A stretch of 64,000 bases of DNA from Phoenix dactylifera (lineage: Eukaryota; Streptophyta; Magnoliopsida; Arecales; Arecaceae): contig NC_052409.1 in assembly GCF_009389715.1 (NCBI RefSeq), positions 3,771,775 to 3,835,774 on the forward strand. Direction: 5' to 3'. Position 1 is the stretch's first letter. Each line of letters begins with the position of its first letter. Below, in pieces: positions 35,401 through 50,400 of the stretch. Both the position numbers and the translations under genes were made by a program. The notes below the pieces were generated by a model that saw only the letters and a list, made by a program, of their open reading frames with translations, ran no database searches and had not been told where the DNA came from.

Positions 35401-38400
35401 GGTGGTTTTCAGGTATTGGCATTGCCCTCCTTCTCTGGAATTGTAAAAAACAGTCCATATAGGTTAAAATGATCAGTATTAAAGCACAAATTTTCTCATG
35501 TTCATGTGCATGCATTGCTGTTTTCTCGTGTGTTCAGTTTTTTTATGATTTATTCACTTGATGTTATGTGCCTGTAATTTATGTTGTTTTGTCTGGAAAG
35601 AAGCGAGCAGTCTAGAAGTTGTTTAAAAGTTGACCATGGTCCTATTATATTGTCATTATGTTATAGCATTATTCATCAATAATTATCAACATTATTTATG
35701 TTCTGGTTTTATATGGAGATTATGCTACTAATAAATGCAAAACCATAGAAATTAGGGCTTTTTGTTGACCTTGATTTACTATATTGTATTCTTTTCTTTT
35801 CTTTTTTCTTTTTTTCCTTTATAAGCTAAAACTTTTACCATTTTGTACTGGTCCCCACATAATGGAGTGATACTAATGTCTATATAATGATTCTTCTTTC
35901 TGAGCCTCATTCATCATGCAGAAATTCATGTTATAATTTCGATGGCTTTGTAGTAAAGCTTTTGGTTCTACCCAAAAGAATATCCAAAATCTAAATATAT
36001 TTCCTTCATCTTGGGGAGTACTCTTTGTGTCATTTCTTTTTAATGGTGAAAAGGTATCCTCCATGTTCTGCAATACTATGATATATGCTGTATAGAGTTG
36101 TGTTGCATTAGATCTTTCATCTATCATAAAAAATCTTATAAGTTGCCTTCTCAGTCAATATTGATAAGATTATTAATATATTTACTATTCAAAGATAACA
36201 ATATATTACTTTCTTTTGCTAGGATTTATGATCGTCAGACAATATGATCAATTTTTAACAAAGAATGATGATTTTTGTTGGCATCTTCACCATTTTAAAG
36301 TGCTCTCACCATAGGAATTATTGATTTTGTTGCCAGCCCTTGAAAAGTAATCAATAATACAGACTTCTGTTAGTCTAGGAGGAAAATTGCCATATGGTTC
36401 TAGAGATGCCAATGAACATTGACCTCAACATGTCAATAGCTTATAATCTTAAACAGAAGTGAATGTGGATGTGGAAGTGGTTCTCTTGACAATGCATTTG
36501 GAAGTTTTAGATACTGTTCTACAATAATAATCCGTCTCTGTTTTAACTGCATGTATAGCAAAAGTGATACAAGTATTGAACTTGACAAACAATAGATTTT
36601 TCAACTTTGTTGAACTTCTCATTCCTAATTAAAATCTGAAAGGTCATAAGCAATAAGAAAGGGGTGCTATAACAATTTCAGCTATTTATCTGCAAGTATT
36701 CTGTGCCATTTTCGTTGTTTCAGTTGCTTTGCTCATTAGTTGCCATCAAATTTATGTCCAGCTTTGGCAGCTATTAATGGAAAGCATGTTGTTTGGAGTG
36801 TTAAACTAGGAGTCTAGGATTGAGTTTTGGGAGATGAAAGAGAACGTACTGGTCATCTTGGATCTACATGGAGTCCAACAAGTGAGATCTGATATGATCT
36901 AAAATGTCCATAAGGGCTGTGGGATGGTATGAATTCTTTTATGTGGTTGAAGGACATTATTGGCGGACGGATTGGAACAAAAGGAAGAGAGTGGAACTAA
37001 AGATATGTGACTGGCATTTGAGCAAGAAAATAATATCTTGATAATGAAATAGAAAGGTAATATATTCTGAAACTGCCTGTGTATTATGATTAATGTGAAG
37101 GATTTAATAGCTATTGTCTAGAGATAACTTTGTGAACTGATAACCCATCAAGACCAAGTGAAATACTTTATATAGTGGGTTTGCAGGGTGTAGCATTACA
37201 AACAATTTTTTTTCAGTTGTGTTATTGACTGACTTGTGGTTATGGTCTCTTGGATAGCCTATAGTTTTAATTATGGTTTTGAATGGGTATTAGCTTTTTC
37301 CGTTTGTATTTCAAATTTATTTTATCATTTTATGGTGATTTTTAGGAGTTTAGAATGTTCAAATTAGATGCTTGTTTTATTGATCATTCATTGTATGATA
37401 TTTTATGTAAGTTGCCCTTAGATGTAAGTTCTGTGCATTTATTTCTAAAATTTATTTGGTGCTTGCTTGCATTTTCTTATTGCTTTCACTAGCCGATAAT
37501 CACCACCTTTGACCGTCTGCTGGTTGTGTCATTGCAAAGTATGATATGCGTGCTTTTTAACAGGTTATCTGGTGAAACTCCTGAAAGTTTTAAACTTTTG
37601 GTTAATAGTTACGATGCTTTGCAACTTTTAGATGACACAAGAAGAATAACATTTTGGTTTGGTCATTCACCATTAATAAGACATAGCTGATTTTCTGTAT
37701 GTCAGACTTTATAAGGACAATAGATAAACAGGTGATTGAGCTGCCCACTTATAATTGTCGTAGAAAATGTTGAATTAATTTTTTTACTATCAGATGACTG
37801 GTTATGAGTGTTTAAGGTGACATATTATTTGAATTGTCAGAAGGAGCATATTAGTGGATTGACATTTTAATTATGCATGCTCTTCAGTTGTGCAATTCTC
37901 ACTCAAGCAGAGCTATATTTGGTTGTTGATGTGCTCGTACCTCACTCTTTAAATTCATACTCTTTCGGAAACATGCTTATTTCTTGCTTAATGCTTGAAG
38001 TTCAAGTTATAAAGTGTGGAGGCGGTTGTTGATTGTCTTGTAATTCATAAACTCCTTTTTGTCACACTATTGGTTGGATGATAACAATTTATAAACATCT
38101 TTGTGGTAGGCAGAGATTGGTTCTATAAGCTCAGAGATAAAGAGTCTTCAGGAGAAATCCATGGACATGGGTCTAAAGCTAAAAAATCGTAAGGTATGGA
38201 GCATCTCATCTAAACTATTTTGTGTAATACTAATAGTCGCAAATGTGATAATCTCAGCTTCTGCAGTTGTTTCAAAGGGTCTTAGGTTAATATAGTGACA
38301 TTCTGTCATGGGTGAACTGTGGGTAATCGTAAATGTAATCCAGTGCATAATTCTGAGTGCAAATGTCTTGTTCATATTTGTCTTATGTATGCCATTACCA

Positions 38401-41400
38401 TAATTATCCCGAAGTTAAGGGAGCAGTGGACTGGCTAGCTGTTAATGGCTCCTCTACAGGTACTTCCACAGCTTGGCCATTCCACTACCAGAAAGAGATA
38501 AAAGTGAAGATTATCGGGTAAGTGGAAATAAAGTGAAAAAAAAACCTGTTCTATTTGAACAGAACCTAAGACTTGGACCACTTTCTAGCAATAAGTGTAT
38601 TTTGCTTCCTGCACATTGTTTGGCTGAACTGTCACTGTTTGTTGGTTAACAAGTTACCCAATTAGTTCTTTCTTTTATTGTTTTAGTAATTTATTTTTAA
38701 TAAATTTTGGTGGGGAAGGCTCAGTCTTTACCTACATTCTTCTCAACAAATAAAAAAAAACAAGTTACCTATTAGCTGATCTAGGTCTTAGCTCAAACTA
38801 GTTTTACACCAAGTATTCCAACATACAAAACTAGAAAGTAGAAATTAATAGTTAAATTCCCTGCAGACGTCCTCACCCTACCTCTGATTCTAAAGTAGAT
38901 TTTGCAGATGCCTTTGCTGGAGCCAGATCTTAATTAACTTAATTTTGTCCTAATCATTTAGAAAAGTGATATGTGGACCTTTAAAGCAGGTGTTATCATG
39001 GATTACTGAACTGCTGTGGTGTTTACTGTCAGATGTCAACTTGATTACGAGAATAATATGTTATATTTTAGCGGAAAGACCACTTTGGCCAAGGCATGTT
39101 TTCTAGATTGCCGGTAACTTTTTCAGTATGTTCAAGGCCCAACTGATAGTAAATTCCAAATTGTGTGAACATGTAGGGGTTTAACTGTGAATTATTATGT
39201 CATTAAAAAATATTTTATCTTAATGAAAGCAGAAAATGCTTTTGCAGAACATAGATGACTAAAACCTTCAAATTTTCCGAAATGATTATCCTTTTACCTT
39301 GAGAAGCTTATTTTATTACCATTTGCGTATTGTTATTGCTCTCTCTCCCTCTCTCCTATGATTATGTTCTTAATTGAATTTATTTTACAGGCAGCAGAGT
39401 CTAAACTGTCAAGATTTGTGGAAGACATTATCGTGCCCCCAAGGATGGTTGACATAATTGTTGATGGAGAGGTTGTTATTTTGTCTCCATATTTGCTATA
39501 TAATATTTTGATATTTGCGACATTGATAGAATCTGTCACATGCTTATCCAAACATGTATTTCTTATGTACAATGATCTCCACCTGCTTTATGATTTTTAT
39601 ATTTGCTGCATATGTCAATGATTACTTGAAGAAATTTTTTTTACAGCTGTAGTTTGGTTGTGAAAATTGCAAGATAAAGGATTGAGGGATGCCATAAATC
39701 ATGATTTATATAACAAAAAAAATTAATTGTAATTTTACCAGAGAAGAGGATCTGTTGAACCTGTTTCAAAAAGTAAATGTTCTGTAATACATATCTAGGA
39801 AATCACATTTAATGTTTAAATGTACCTATCCAAACTTGTAGTACTGTATGTGTACTCAATGTGAATTTCTGATATTATAAATGCTCTATCCCTGAGCAGT
39901 TCTTACTTTCACTATGTCCTCTGTATGCTAATATGCCTGAGTTGCTCGCACATAATTCCTAACAAAATAAACATCATTACATTGTTGGAGTATTTAAGAT
40001 CTTTATATAAACATGTTATTCATTTCTTTCCTGGTTGGATTTTTCAAGTATCGTGATGTCAATCTGGTTACAATTGTCTGGAAAATTCTCTAAAAAATGG
40101 TATATTTACTGCATAATCATTGTTTCATTGAAATGCACTCTTAGGTTGGAACATAGAATGTCTGAGGTGATACTGTTATTGTATTCTAGCAACCAAAGAA
40201 TCTTGTGTGTCAGTTGGTGATATCAATTTATTGCAGGCATTATACTTGATGTTTTATGCAGGTGAATGATGAATATTTGAGAACCCTTGAGATACTGAGC
40301 AAAAAGTTGAAATTTGTTGAAGTTGATTCTATGGTCAAAGCATCGAAAGCTCTAAAAGATGTTCAGCCTGAACTGGAAAGACTGAGACAGAAGGCAGTCT
40401 CAAAGGTTGTAAAGCAGATAATTAAAGTGATGTTTATTTATTTACATGATAATTTACTTTCTATGGAAGAATGAGACCTGATTGTAATTATTTACCAACA
40501 TAGCATAGTCAACTAGCTTTGTGAAACTTGAAAATATTGTTTATTTTTTAATAATGTTTCTAGATCTCATATATTTTTAGATGCACTGTTTTAAAAGCGA
40601 CAATGACCATTCAATTTAATATCTTCAGTAATGACACTCTCAGTTCGCATGTACATATATTTCTCAACTTTAAACATGAACATCATGAAAATTGGGGTGT
40701 TAGGGATAATGGTGAGCGTTCAGAAAGCTGTCTTGAACAACATGCCCAGATCTATTTTATTATGGCAGTTAAGTCTGTTGCTGAATATTTGATATGTGCC
40801 GCAGCCAATTTTAATGGTTCTGTCTCATTGATCTGCAAGAGGTATCTGTTATGCTTCAGAGAGATCTTGTTTATTATGCTTGCTAAAAAAGGGGCAGCTT
40901 AATTACTCTCAATGATTCTTCCACTCCCTAACTGCAGTCCACTAAATTTGCTTGAAGAATAGGTGCCTCAAAGTAGATCATCCTTATAACAGTGCAGTGA
41001 TTGAACTTGTAGTTTGCCATCAAATGGAGAGGAACTATGAGAAACGAATGGTGCAAAATTAAAGTGTAGTATGATATTAACAGGAAATTCAAGTGCTCAG
41101 AAGTTTGCTGCTAAAGAGAACTGAATAAATTCATGTAGAGGATTATTTGCTGCTTCAGGACTCCTGAAAAAGAATATGCTTGTAGCATGAAGTAAAAGCA
41201 TAAGCTAGCATAGCAATAACTAATGAATCTGGGAGATTTGATGGAACTCTTTACATGAGTTCATGGTGGAAGTTAAGACCGCCCTCACCGAACTTTTACA
41301 TGCTGTGTTGCCTTGAATGCTTGGTGATGGTTATAGAATTAATAACCTCAGGGTTTCCTCGTGATGTTTGTCTGAAGAATAAACAGAACCTCAGGCCATG

Positions 41401-44400
41401 ATCAATGCTCAATGGCTCATATAGGTTTGAGAGCAAAGTGGTGTTGTAGAGGAGTATTATCGTTGCCTTGTCCAGCGGTGGCTACACATTCAAAAAGGAT
41501 GAGTCATGAGTATGAAGTTGATGTGTGCGTGTGTTTGTATACATTTTCCAAGAAAACTTAATGAAATGTTTTGAGTTACTGTTTATTTGTACTGGATGTA
41601 ACTAATATTGTATTGTTAATTCATCTTCTTTTTATCTTGAAGGCATTTGAGTTCATGATTCAGAAGCTTTATGCTTTGAGAAAGCCAAAAACAAATATTC
41701 AGATACTGCAACAGAGTGTTCTCTTAAAATATAAGTAAGTTCTAGTGATAAAAACTTCATTTTCTTGATACTTATCAATTAGTATGTGTTAATGGTTAAC
41801 ACATCTAATTCGTTGCATTGTCTCTGTTTTATTAGCTCACACTTTGTTGCTGCTTGTCTGACTTTCCTTCCACTCCTGCATCTGTTCCCAGTGCTTCTTG
41901 AATTATAGTTAATCATCTTGAACTTCATTTTCTTGATACTTATCAATTAATATGTGTTAATACATCTAATTCTTTGCATTGTCTCTGTTTTATTAGCTCC
42001 CACCTTGATGATACTCGTCTGATTTTTCTCCCACTCCTGCATCTCTTCCCACTTCCCAATGCATCTTCAATTATAGTTATTCATCTTGTATTGCTAACCA
42101 TAACATATAGCTTCGCACTTTCTTGTAAATAACCTAACTCTTGTTGTGAACCTGTTTCATGAAGATCCATTTTATTGCAGCATTTTTACTTTTCTCATTT
42201 ATGAAGTTGATATTATACTTTGTAAAAGTAGCACCATGAAGCAATCAGCATTGTTATGGTTCTGGACAGCTCACTGTCTATGCAAATACAGCTTTCGTTG
42301 TATTTCTTGATTAAAAAATCCAATCTAGTAGCGTATTACTTTGATAACAATATTTTCTAAACTTTTAGTAACAACTTGTCATATCTTTAATATTTCTGCA
42401 AATTCCGAATTGTAGAATAGAGAAAAACCACGGTATTTCTGTCGCATATTTTGGCATTAATAATTTTAAAATTTGCAATCAAGGGAGGGCTGTTGGTTGT
42501 TGAGATAATGAAGGCAAAGTGCAAAACATGTAGGATTTTCTGATACAAACATAAATTTTCTCAGTGTGCAAATAAATGAATAAAAGTGAAATTATTTTCT
42601 GAGAGTCATATGGATTCAAGATGCTTAGTACTTAAGAGGAGAAAAGTCCAACAATCCCTTAAAGGGACAGAGATTGCACTATATGATATACAACAGGAGA
42701 GGATTCCTTTGATTCTTAAAAGGGTAGAGATTGCAGCATACAATTCAGATCCCCTAAAGGGATGAAGAACAGATTACACATGACTACACTTTTTTGCATC
42801 TATTGTTGTAGGACTTTGAGGCTTTACATGATTTTTTGTAGGAAAAACATGTTGCTATTTTTCTCTTTGTAATCCCATGTTTTTAGGGATCATTTATTTG
42901 TCTCTAGTAACTTCTCAAAATTGTAATTGTAGGTATGTGGTTCTTTTTCTTAAAGAGCATGGTAAGGAGATATATGCTGAGGTTCGTGCGGCATATGTTG
43001 ATACAATGAACAAGGTGAGTGTTGCTTAAAGTTAAACTATGTTATGTGCATTTAGTTTAAAAAAACATCCAATATTCTTTATAGTAATGATACTCATGAA
43101 TGTCATATGAAGCAAACCATAAAGCTTGATATCTTATCTCCATCATCTTGCCCTGTATGATCTCTTAATATAACAACATTATTATTTAGTGCAGAATGAC
43201 TATAGGAGTATTAAGATGCACTCGTGTAGTCTCTCATTTAAAATGTCAACTTGACAAGTGTGTATTAGCTGGTGCCATCTTATTTAAAATCTGTTTGTGG
43301 AATCCTTTCTTCTTTGACTTTCATTTTAGCGAAAAAATTTCTTCTAGATTTTAAGCTTACCAGACGCTTATCCTCAGGGATTTACTATGTTTGTCTCTGG
43401 AATAATACCTCTTCTTGTTTTTTTTTTATTATGTTTTTTTCATTTTAACTTTTTTGTCATTTATTTCCCAGGTGTTGAGTGCACAATTCCGTGCATATAT
43501 ACAAGCATTGGAAAAACTGCAACTGGATATAGCGACATCGACTGATTTAATTGGAGTTGAGACTAGAAGCACTGGCCATTTTCTAAGAGGAAGAGAACCT
43601 ATAAAGAATCGTTCTGCTGTTTTTGCTTTAGGTGAAAGAATAAATATTTTAAAGGTAGGTCACTATGTAATAATGAGGTTTGCTTATACTATGATCCATC
43701 ATGTGCAAGATCATGAACATACTTTTCTTTCATGGGATCCAGTTTGCTTGATAGTTGAGATTCTTTAGTTTGCCTGAAAATTTTATTAGAGAAGCTTCTA
43801 CTTGATGCTTCTGCTGAAATATTACCATATCTTTGAGATGTATTACTATATGTTACAATATTTTAGACATTTTTTTCAACTAGTATACATGGAAGAAAGA
43901 CATCAAGCAGAAGTTAGTCATTGAGATCAGGTCTAGCATGGAACTGGAGGGAAATTGAAAGCTTTAAAATTGCCAAAAATGGAATATCTGAAGAAAAGTA
44001 TAAGTAACTGTTGTTTTTGACACATGATGAGTAATAAGTTAAATTGCATGCCCAGACAGCCTATTTTGGCCACATGTTTTATGTATTTTCTATTATTTAA
44101 TATAGTTTTTTTTCCCTGATTAGAGGTTTAGGCATCAAGCAAGTCGATAGATGCCCCAGAATATTTGTATTCGAGTCCCAGAAGCCTTGAGAATTGTTTA
44201 ATAGATGAATACTTAGAATTTGATTATGTTCCGTACTTTTAACAATTATTTCCTTTTTATGTTAGGAAAAGACTCTTTCAAGGACTCTGGGAGATTTTTA
44301 TTTGTTTAATATCTTTTTAAGTAAATTTGGCATCTTTTCTTTCCACATGTTGCTCTTTGCTCTCTTCTCATCGATGACTTAAACTTTCATAAAAGCTGCC

Positions 44401-47400
44401 AAAAGCCCATAACGGGCTCATTATGTCCCGGGCTCTTGATGTCTTTCCTAATTTTACTAGACATTTCCATCTTGTTATCTCCTTATCATTTCCCATCTAA
44501 CAGAACTTTACATGTGTCCTTGGCTTCCAGCAAAGACAAGCATCTGTATCAGCATTTTCTTTATTTGGAAATGTTTGCATGTGAAGGAAATGGCAGTTAC
44601 ATTTGATAAAAGTTTGTGCAACTTCTCTAAAAGAGAGTCCCTTTTGAGAAACTAGCAAAAATTGCTTTCTAACTCTTCTAAACTATTTTTGCTTTTGTTA
44701 AGAATGTTAATCTAGTTGTACTTTGAATTTTGATATTTATAGTTTGCCCCAGTCACAATTATCATGTAAATAATTTTCAAGCAACTTCTGTTATGGTGAG
44801 GTCTGGATATATGATATATATCTTTTGTTGTTCTCAGGAAATTGATCAACCTGCATTGATTCCACATATAGCTGAAGCTAACTCTCAGAAGTATCCCTAT
44901 GAAGTTCTCTTCAGGAGCTTGCACAAACTTCTGATGGATACTGCTACTTCAGAGTACGTACGTGTATATAATATCAACTGCTAATGCCTTTGATTATTTC
45001 TCTGATTTACTTATGCCATGTTTCAGGTACCTTTTTTGTGATGATTTCTTTGGAGAAGATTCTATATTTTATGAAATATTTACAGGTATAATTATCAAGT
45101 TGCAATGAGTATGTGTAAGATGTTCCCTGTTTTTTAGAGGATTCAGATTTTGAATTTTAACTAGTCTTTTTTTTATAATTTTTTTTGCATGCTATCCTAC
45201 TAAAATTGGAGCAAAACTTGATGTTCCTCAATCAGAACCCTCACCTGTAAACAAAGTAGCAAACAAATTGTTTGTTGTTATTACTATGCTTTTGGCATAG
45301 CAATATGTTAGCCATGGGGAGATATTTCAGTCTGTTTTTACATGGTGTTGTTTGCCAGATAAGTGCACATCTAAGATTCTAAATGATCTTTTAATGGTTG
45401 GGTTGCTTAAGTGCAGCTTGGGACGGACATTATGGTGCTTTGTTTTGTGATTCATGATTCTTGTGTGGCACTGTTCTAAATCCCAAAAGGAATAGAAATG
45501 TTTGATATGAGATAGGCATGATTGTTATTTTTGCTTATGGCTGAGAAAGAGATTAGAGATTGTATAATTTAAGCTACATTTGCAGTAGTCTTCTAATTGG
45601 ATATTGTTCTACAAACGATGTTTATGAGTGAAATCAAGGTTCGCCGAACCAATACCAAGGGTTGTACGACCGATTCTGTGTGAGACCCACCTAAGGCATA
45701 CTGGAACCCAGTGGAGGGGGGAGGGGGAGAAGGAGAGAGAGGGAGAGAGGAGAAAGTAAGTGGGGAAGGGGGCGAAGCCGCTGAGTTCTTTGTTCTCCTC
45801 AGGGGAGGGAGAGGGGAGAGAGAGAGAGAGAAAGAAGCCGCTGGGGTCATTGTTTTTGGGAGAGAGATCTTGAAAGAGAGAGGGGCAAAGCACACACTTG
45901 TGGTCATCGTCGGAGGTAGTGGCGACAAGGGGCAGCATCGAAACCCTAGCGGAACGCGAGAGGGAGGGAGAGAGTGATCGGGAGGTGAGGTGACTCCGGA
46001 TTGGGTCAAGAGGGTTATAAAGGTAGCAAACTAACCCGAACCAAGCAGAACCAACCAGGTCGAGGCCTAGTCCGAATCAAAACTGTCTTGACCCGGTATC
46101 GCCCTAGAACGTGTATGTATTGTCTGAACCGGGCGATTCGGGTCGAGACATCCAACCTTGAGTGAAATTATTATTTATCATACAAGAAAGTGTGATATGT
46201 TTTAACAGATTTTGTACGGAAGGACAAAAATTTGAAACTTGCTTTCATTTTTACAGGACCTTTTGCGGTTATAGATGAACATTTCAATGCAGTACTCCCA
46301 AATTGTTACGATGCGATAGGCTTAATGCTTATGATCCGGATAATACACCAACACCAGGTATTGTTGTATAACTTTGTATGCTATTACAATCCTTCACTGG
46401 GAATACTCATGATGTTTGCATTAATATAGAAGGTGACTATTGTTTCTATCAAATATTTTTTTGTCTATATATTACTTCTTTTCATTTTTCCTTGTATATT
46501 CTTGCAGCTTCTCTTTTATTTGATTGGGTAATATCCTTTTCAATGCAATAATAGAATAGTTATATTTTTAAGAATTTCTTGATCCAGTAGAAACTAATTT
46601 GTTCCATGTACAATTCAAAATTGGATTGGGTTTAGGATTTCATACATTTTGGAATTTAAGTTCAGATCCGAAGGATCAGGAATCAGAGCTTTCATGAAAA
46701 TTTTGACATGGAATCTTCTAGGTAGATCATGGAAATGTGGTGATTTGTTGTTGCATTGCAAGAAAAAAATATGAAAGAAAAATTGAAAATATGGTAGAAT
46801 AAGAACTAATAAACATGATGGAAGTAAGGTAAATTTTGAAAAAATATGTTAATCACAAGATTCTTATAGAAGTGAGTGGAAGCTCTAGAAAGTGGGAGTA
46901 GGAGTAGGTATAAGATTCTACAATTAGTATCACACTCTTTAGAATTATTTCTAGGTTTAGAATTATTTTTACAGACTAATATCTGTTGCAGTTTTTTCTT
47001 TTACAGATTGAATTGCTGAATCTCACTTGAGTTGCTTCTTGTTGCTGCTCATTGGCCTGTGTTTTGATGCTAATTTGATGCATAAGCGATCCCGCATTCT
47101 CTGCCATTTTTTTACAACCTTCAACATATGCTGCCTAGGAATCAACTATATGGCAGCCTAGATATAAGATATCTATTCTACTTAAAAGAAAGGGAAAGAG
47201 GAGTAAAAAGAAACATACAGATGAACATGGCTAAGTAAATCGCCCTATAATATCCATGTCAATCTAACAATAGTAATCAAGCAGCTCCAGGGTAGGGATT
47301 TATTGGTGATTGGCGGATCCACCCTTGGATGGACTTCAATACTTAATAGATCTTTAAGAACATCTTTTGATACCTCTACAAAGTTTACACCAGAGATAGG

Positions 47401-50400
47401 GAAACATGCTGCTTAGGGTAACCAAATTAGAAAAAGATGGAGGTGATTGTCCTACTCGTAGTAATTACTTTGCAAGTATTGAGTTAGAAGTTCCCAACTT
47501 TGGGGGTACAAAGGAATTTGGAACTTTGTCAGAGAGACCAAACCACCTACTGAACCTTCAAACCTACAAGGACATTCTCAACCTGGATAGCTCTCACTGA
47601 TTTGCCAGCTATTGTCAAACAAGGAAGACTTTTTTCCTGATAGATGATACTGAGGAATGGGGATACAAGGGCCTTGTTTTGATGGCGCTTCCACAAAGGC
47701 ATGTTTGAGGCTGCTTCCCTCCTGGGGGGGTTCCATAATATTCAACTAGCACTCCATATGCCCCTAGCAAGCTAGCAGCGAACACTTCTATCCAAGTTTG
47801 CCTGCATAAGGAATCTGACACCTGCCACGTTTGTCTAACCTGAGTCATCCGCAAGAATGACTGATTGCCAGGCAGTCAGAAAGAGGGGTCAAAAAGGGAT
47901 CAAAAGCATCACTACAAACAATTGAAAAGGGAGCCACCACATGAGAAAAGTCCTTGAAATCTCTTGATCTAGCACCTTCAGTCTCCCCTGAGAATCCATC
48001 TGTGTGGAGTATCCTCCAATCTGACTAACCTAGGTGGGCATAGTGTCCAAAATAACTGAAAAGAGAGGGACAATCAAAGCTGTGTATTTTGGATGAAAAG
48101 CAGATCATTTGGCATGCATTTATTCAAAAATCTTGCACTTTAAACAACTCGCTAGAGGAAGAAGAGGGAGGGGGGAGCAGCTTCAATAATATAGCAGCGC
48201 TGTTGTATGATCCATCTAAATATACCACCCTAATTTGTTTTTTCATATTTGAATCTTTTAGTTTCCATTGTGAACAGATTAGATCATACATAACCAACAA
48301 GCATGACTTACCAGTTTTCACTTTATGCCCTTTCACTATTCCTTTCTAAGAGCTTTGTCTGTTGTCTCTGAGTTTTTTGAATTCTCACAACTTTCATCCA
48401 TGTTAGCCAGGTGCATGTACGTACTTGTGAATTGGAAATAAGAATTATATAAGAGTTCCCTGACATTGGTGAGGCTAATTAGTATGTTGCAGTATTTTAT
48501 ATTGTGGTAAACAAGATGTATTATATGGTTCTATATGCTGCCAAAAAAATACTTTTGGGGCCTTCAAGCAATTAGTTTGGTTTGGTAAGTATTAGATGTT
48601 AAGGACAACATGTTCAATTGCTTAGGCACATAATAAAATCTTAAAGAGTAATCGACATCTTTATAAAAGCCTACAAGGTTTGTGCAAGAAAATTGCTGTT
48701 TATCATTAGCATTGATATCATTGTATTTGGATTTTGGAATGACATGAATATTTATGCTCTTTATTTTTTGAATGAAGTTTATGTTGTCAGCAATGCACTA
48801 TATTTCCAGTGATTAACATCTTTTTGTTGTGTATATCAATTTCATACCTGCTATGAAATAAAAAGGCACTCAGAGGTCAGGGCATGGTCTGCCGTATTGC
48901 CCGGTACGGAGTGTACCGTACCGGTACGAAACACACCTTCAAGTCGGTATCCGTACCGAGGTGCGTACTGGTCCGTATCGAGGCATATCAAGATACATAT
49001 CAGTTCGTATCGAGACATACCGAGGTACATACCGAGATGAAAATTGAGAAACATGGTTGGAGAGCTATTTTGTCACATAGGTATACCATACCATACCATA
49101 CCGAACCGATAAGCTATTGATACGGTACCCAGTACCGAGATTGCGGACCTTGGGTCAGAGCTTTATTCTATTATAAATATTATTTATTTTCACTCCTGAC
49201 TTTCTTTAGGCATGTTTATGTTGCTTGTGCTGTAATGTTTTTGATGTTAGTGCAAATGTTTCATTTAAAGGTCCCTGCTTTGTACAATGAAATATGAAGT
49301 TACTCTTAAAACAACATGGGAGGTTTAATCTATTGTAACAAGATTTGTCTGAGCTCATAAATAAAACTTGGTCTTCATACAAAGTTTAGTAACTCTCTGA
49401 ATATTATTGCAACTTTGGCTGGTATCACGATGTTGTGATCTGAAATTCTGACTTCTAATAATTCATAGGAAGGTTTGGTGAAACCTAAGTACTAGCCTTC
49501 ATGGTTATTTTATATATTAAAAATTCATTTTTGACTTGCAATTTTGTACATAGCAATATGTGAATCTGCAAAGTGGTTCATTATAAAAGAAGATTGTGGT
49601 GTTTGTTTCTGTTTGTACTGTAATCATTTTATGATATTGATATCTTTTGCTTTTCATGCTATAGTAGTCTGCATCTTGTGAAGTTATGAGGGTGATATTT
49701 ATCAATTTATTTATTTTTTTGCAGTTGATTATGTTCAGGCGAAGGATTCCATGCTTGGATTCATACTTGGACAAGGTTTGATCATAGACGTTAGGAATAT
49801 GCATTGTAACAAGTCTTATTATTGTTGTTGATTACTTTGTTCTCTGGTTTTATTTTTGGTTATATGTTTCTTTAATTACTTATTTGAGAAGTCAAAATGT
49901 ATTTGGCCATGGAAATTGCTATTTTATCAATGTTTATAATGTATGTGTAAGGTCACATTATTAGAATAGAATCACTAGTTGCTTGTGGGAGATAGATCAC
50001 ATTGGCATAAAAGAGTTCCAGAGTATCATACAAATGAGTAAATATATGTTTCAATGTAACTACAATATGGAGTACTCTATATTTCCATTATTATTGATGG
50101 GACAACTATGAGCCTCTATTCAACAAAGAAATTGTTCGTTACCATGCTTAATTGCCATCACTTCTCATTCACACGAAAAGACCATAATTAGAAAAGATCC
50201 AATTTCTTTTGTTCTTTGAGAAATGTCATTTGTCAGGAAGGATTTTATGATATGTTTAACAAGATTTAGATGTAAGGGTGCGAATAGGAGAACAAACCTA
50301 TATCAATCTAGGTTTCACCATTTTGTGGATGTTAATGATATCAGAACCAGCCTTTCTCATTTATGTAAGTTAGCTATTATCTGACCACTTGATTTAGATA

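Noticed and set aside
45593-46009. 138-codon minus-strand frame
   Set aside because: It lies across the hAT-like MITE and is low complexity.
47615-47854. 79-codon minus-strand frame in VPS52 intron 14
   Set aside because: No recognisable motif; kept only as a possible old insertion.
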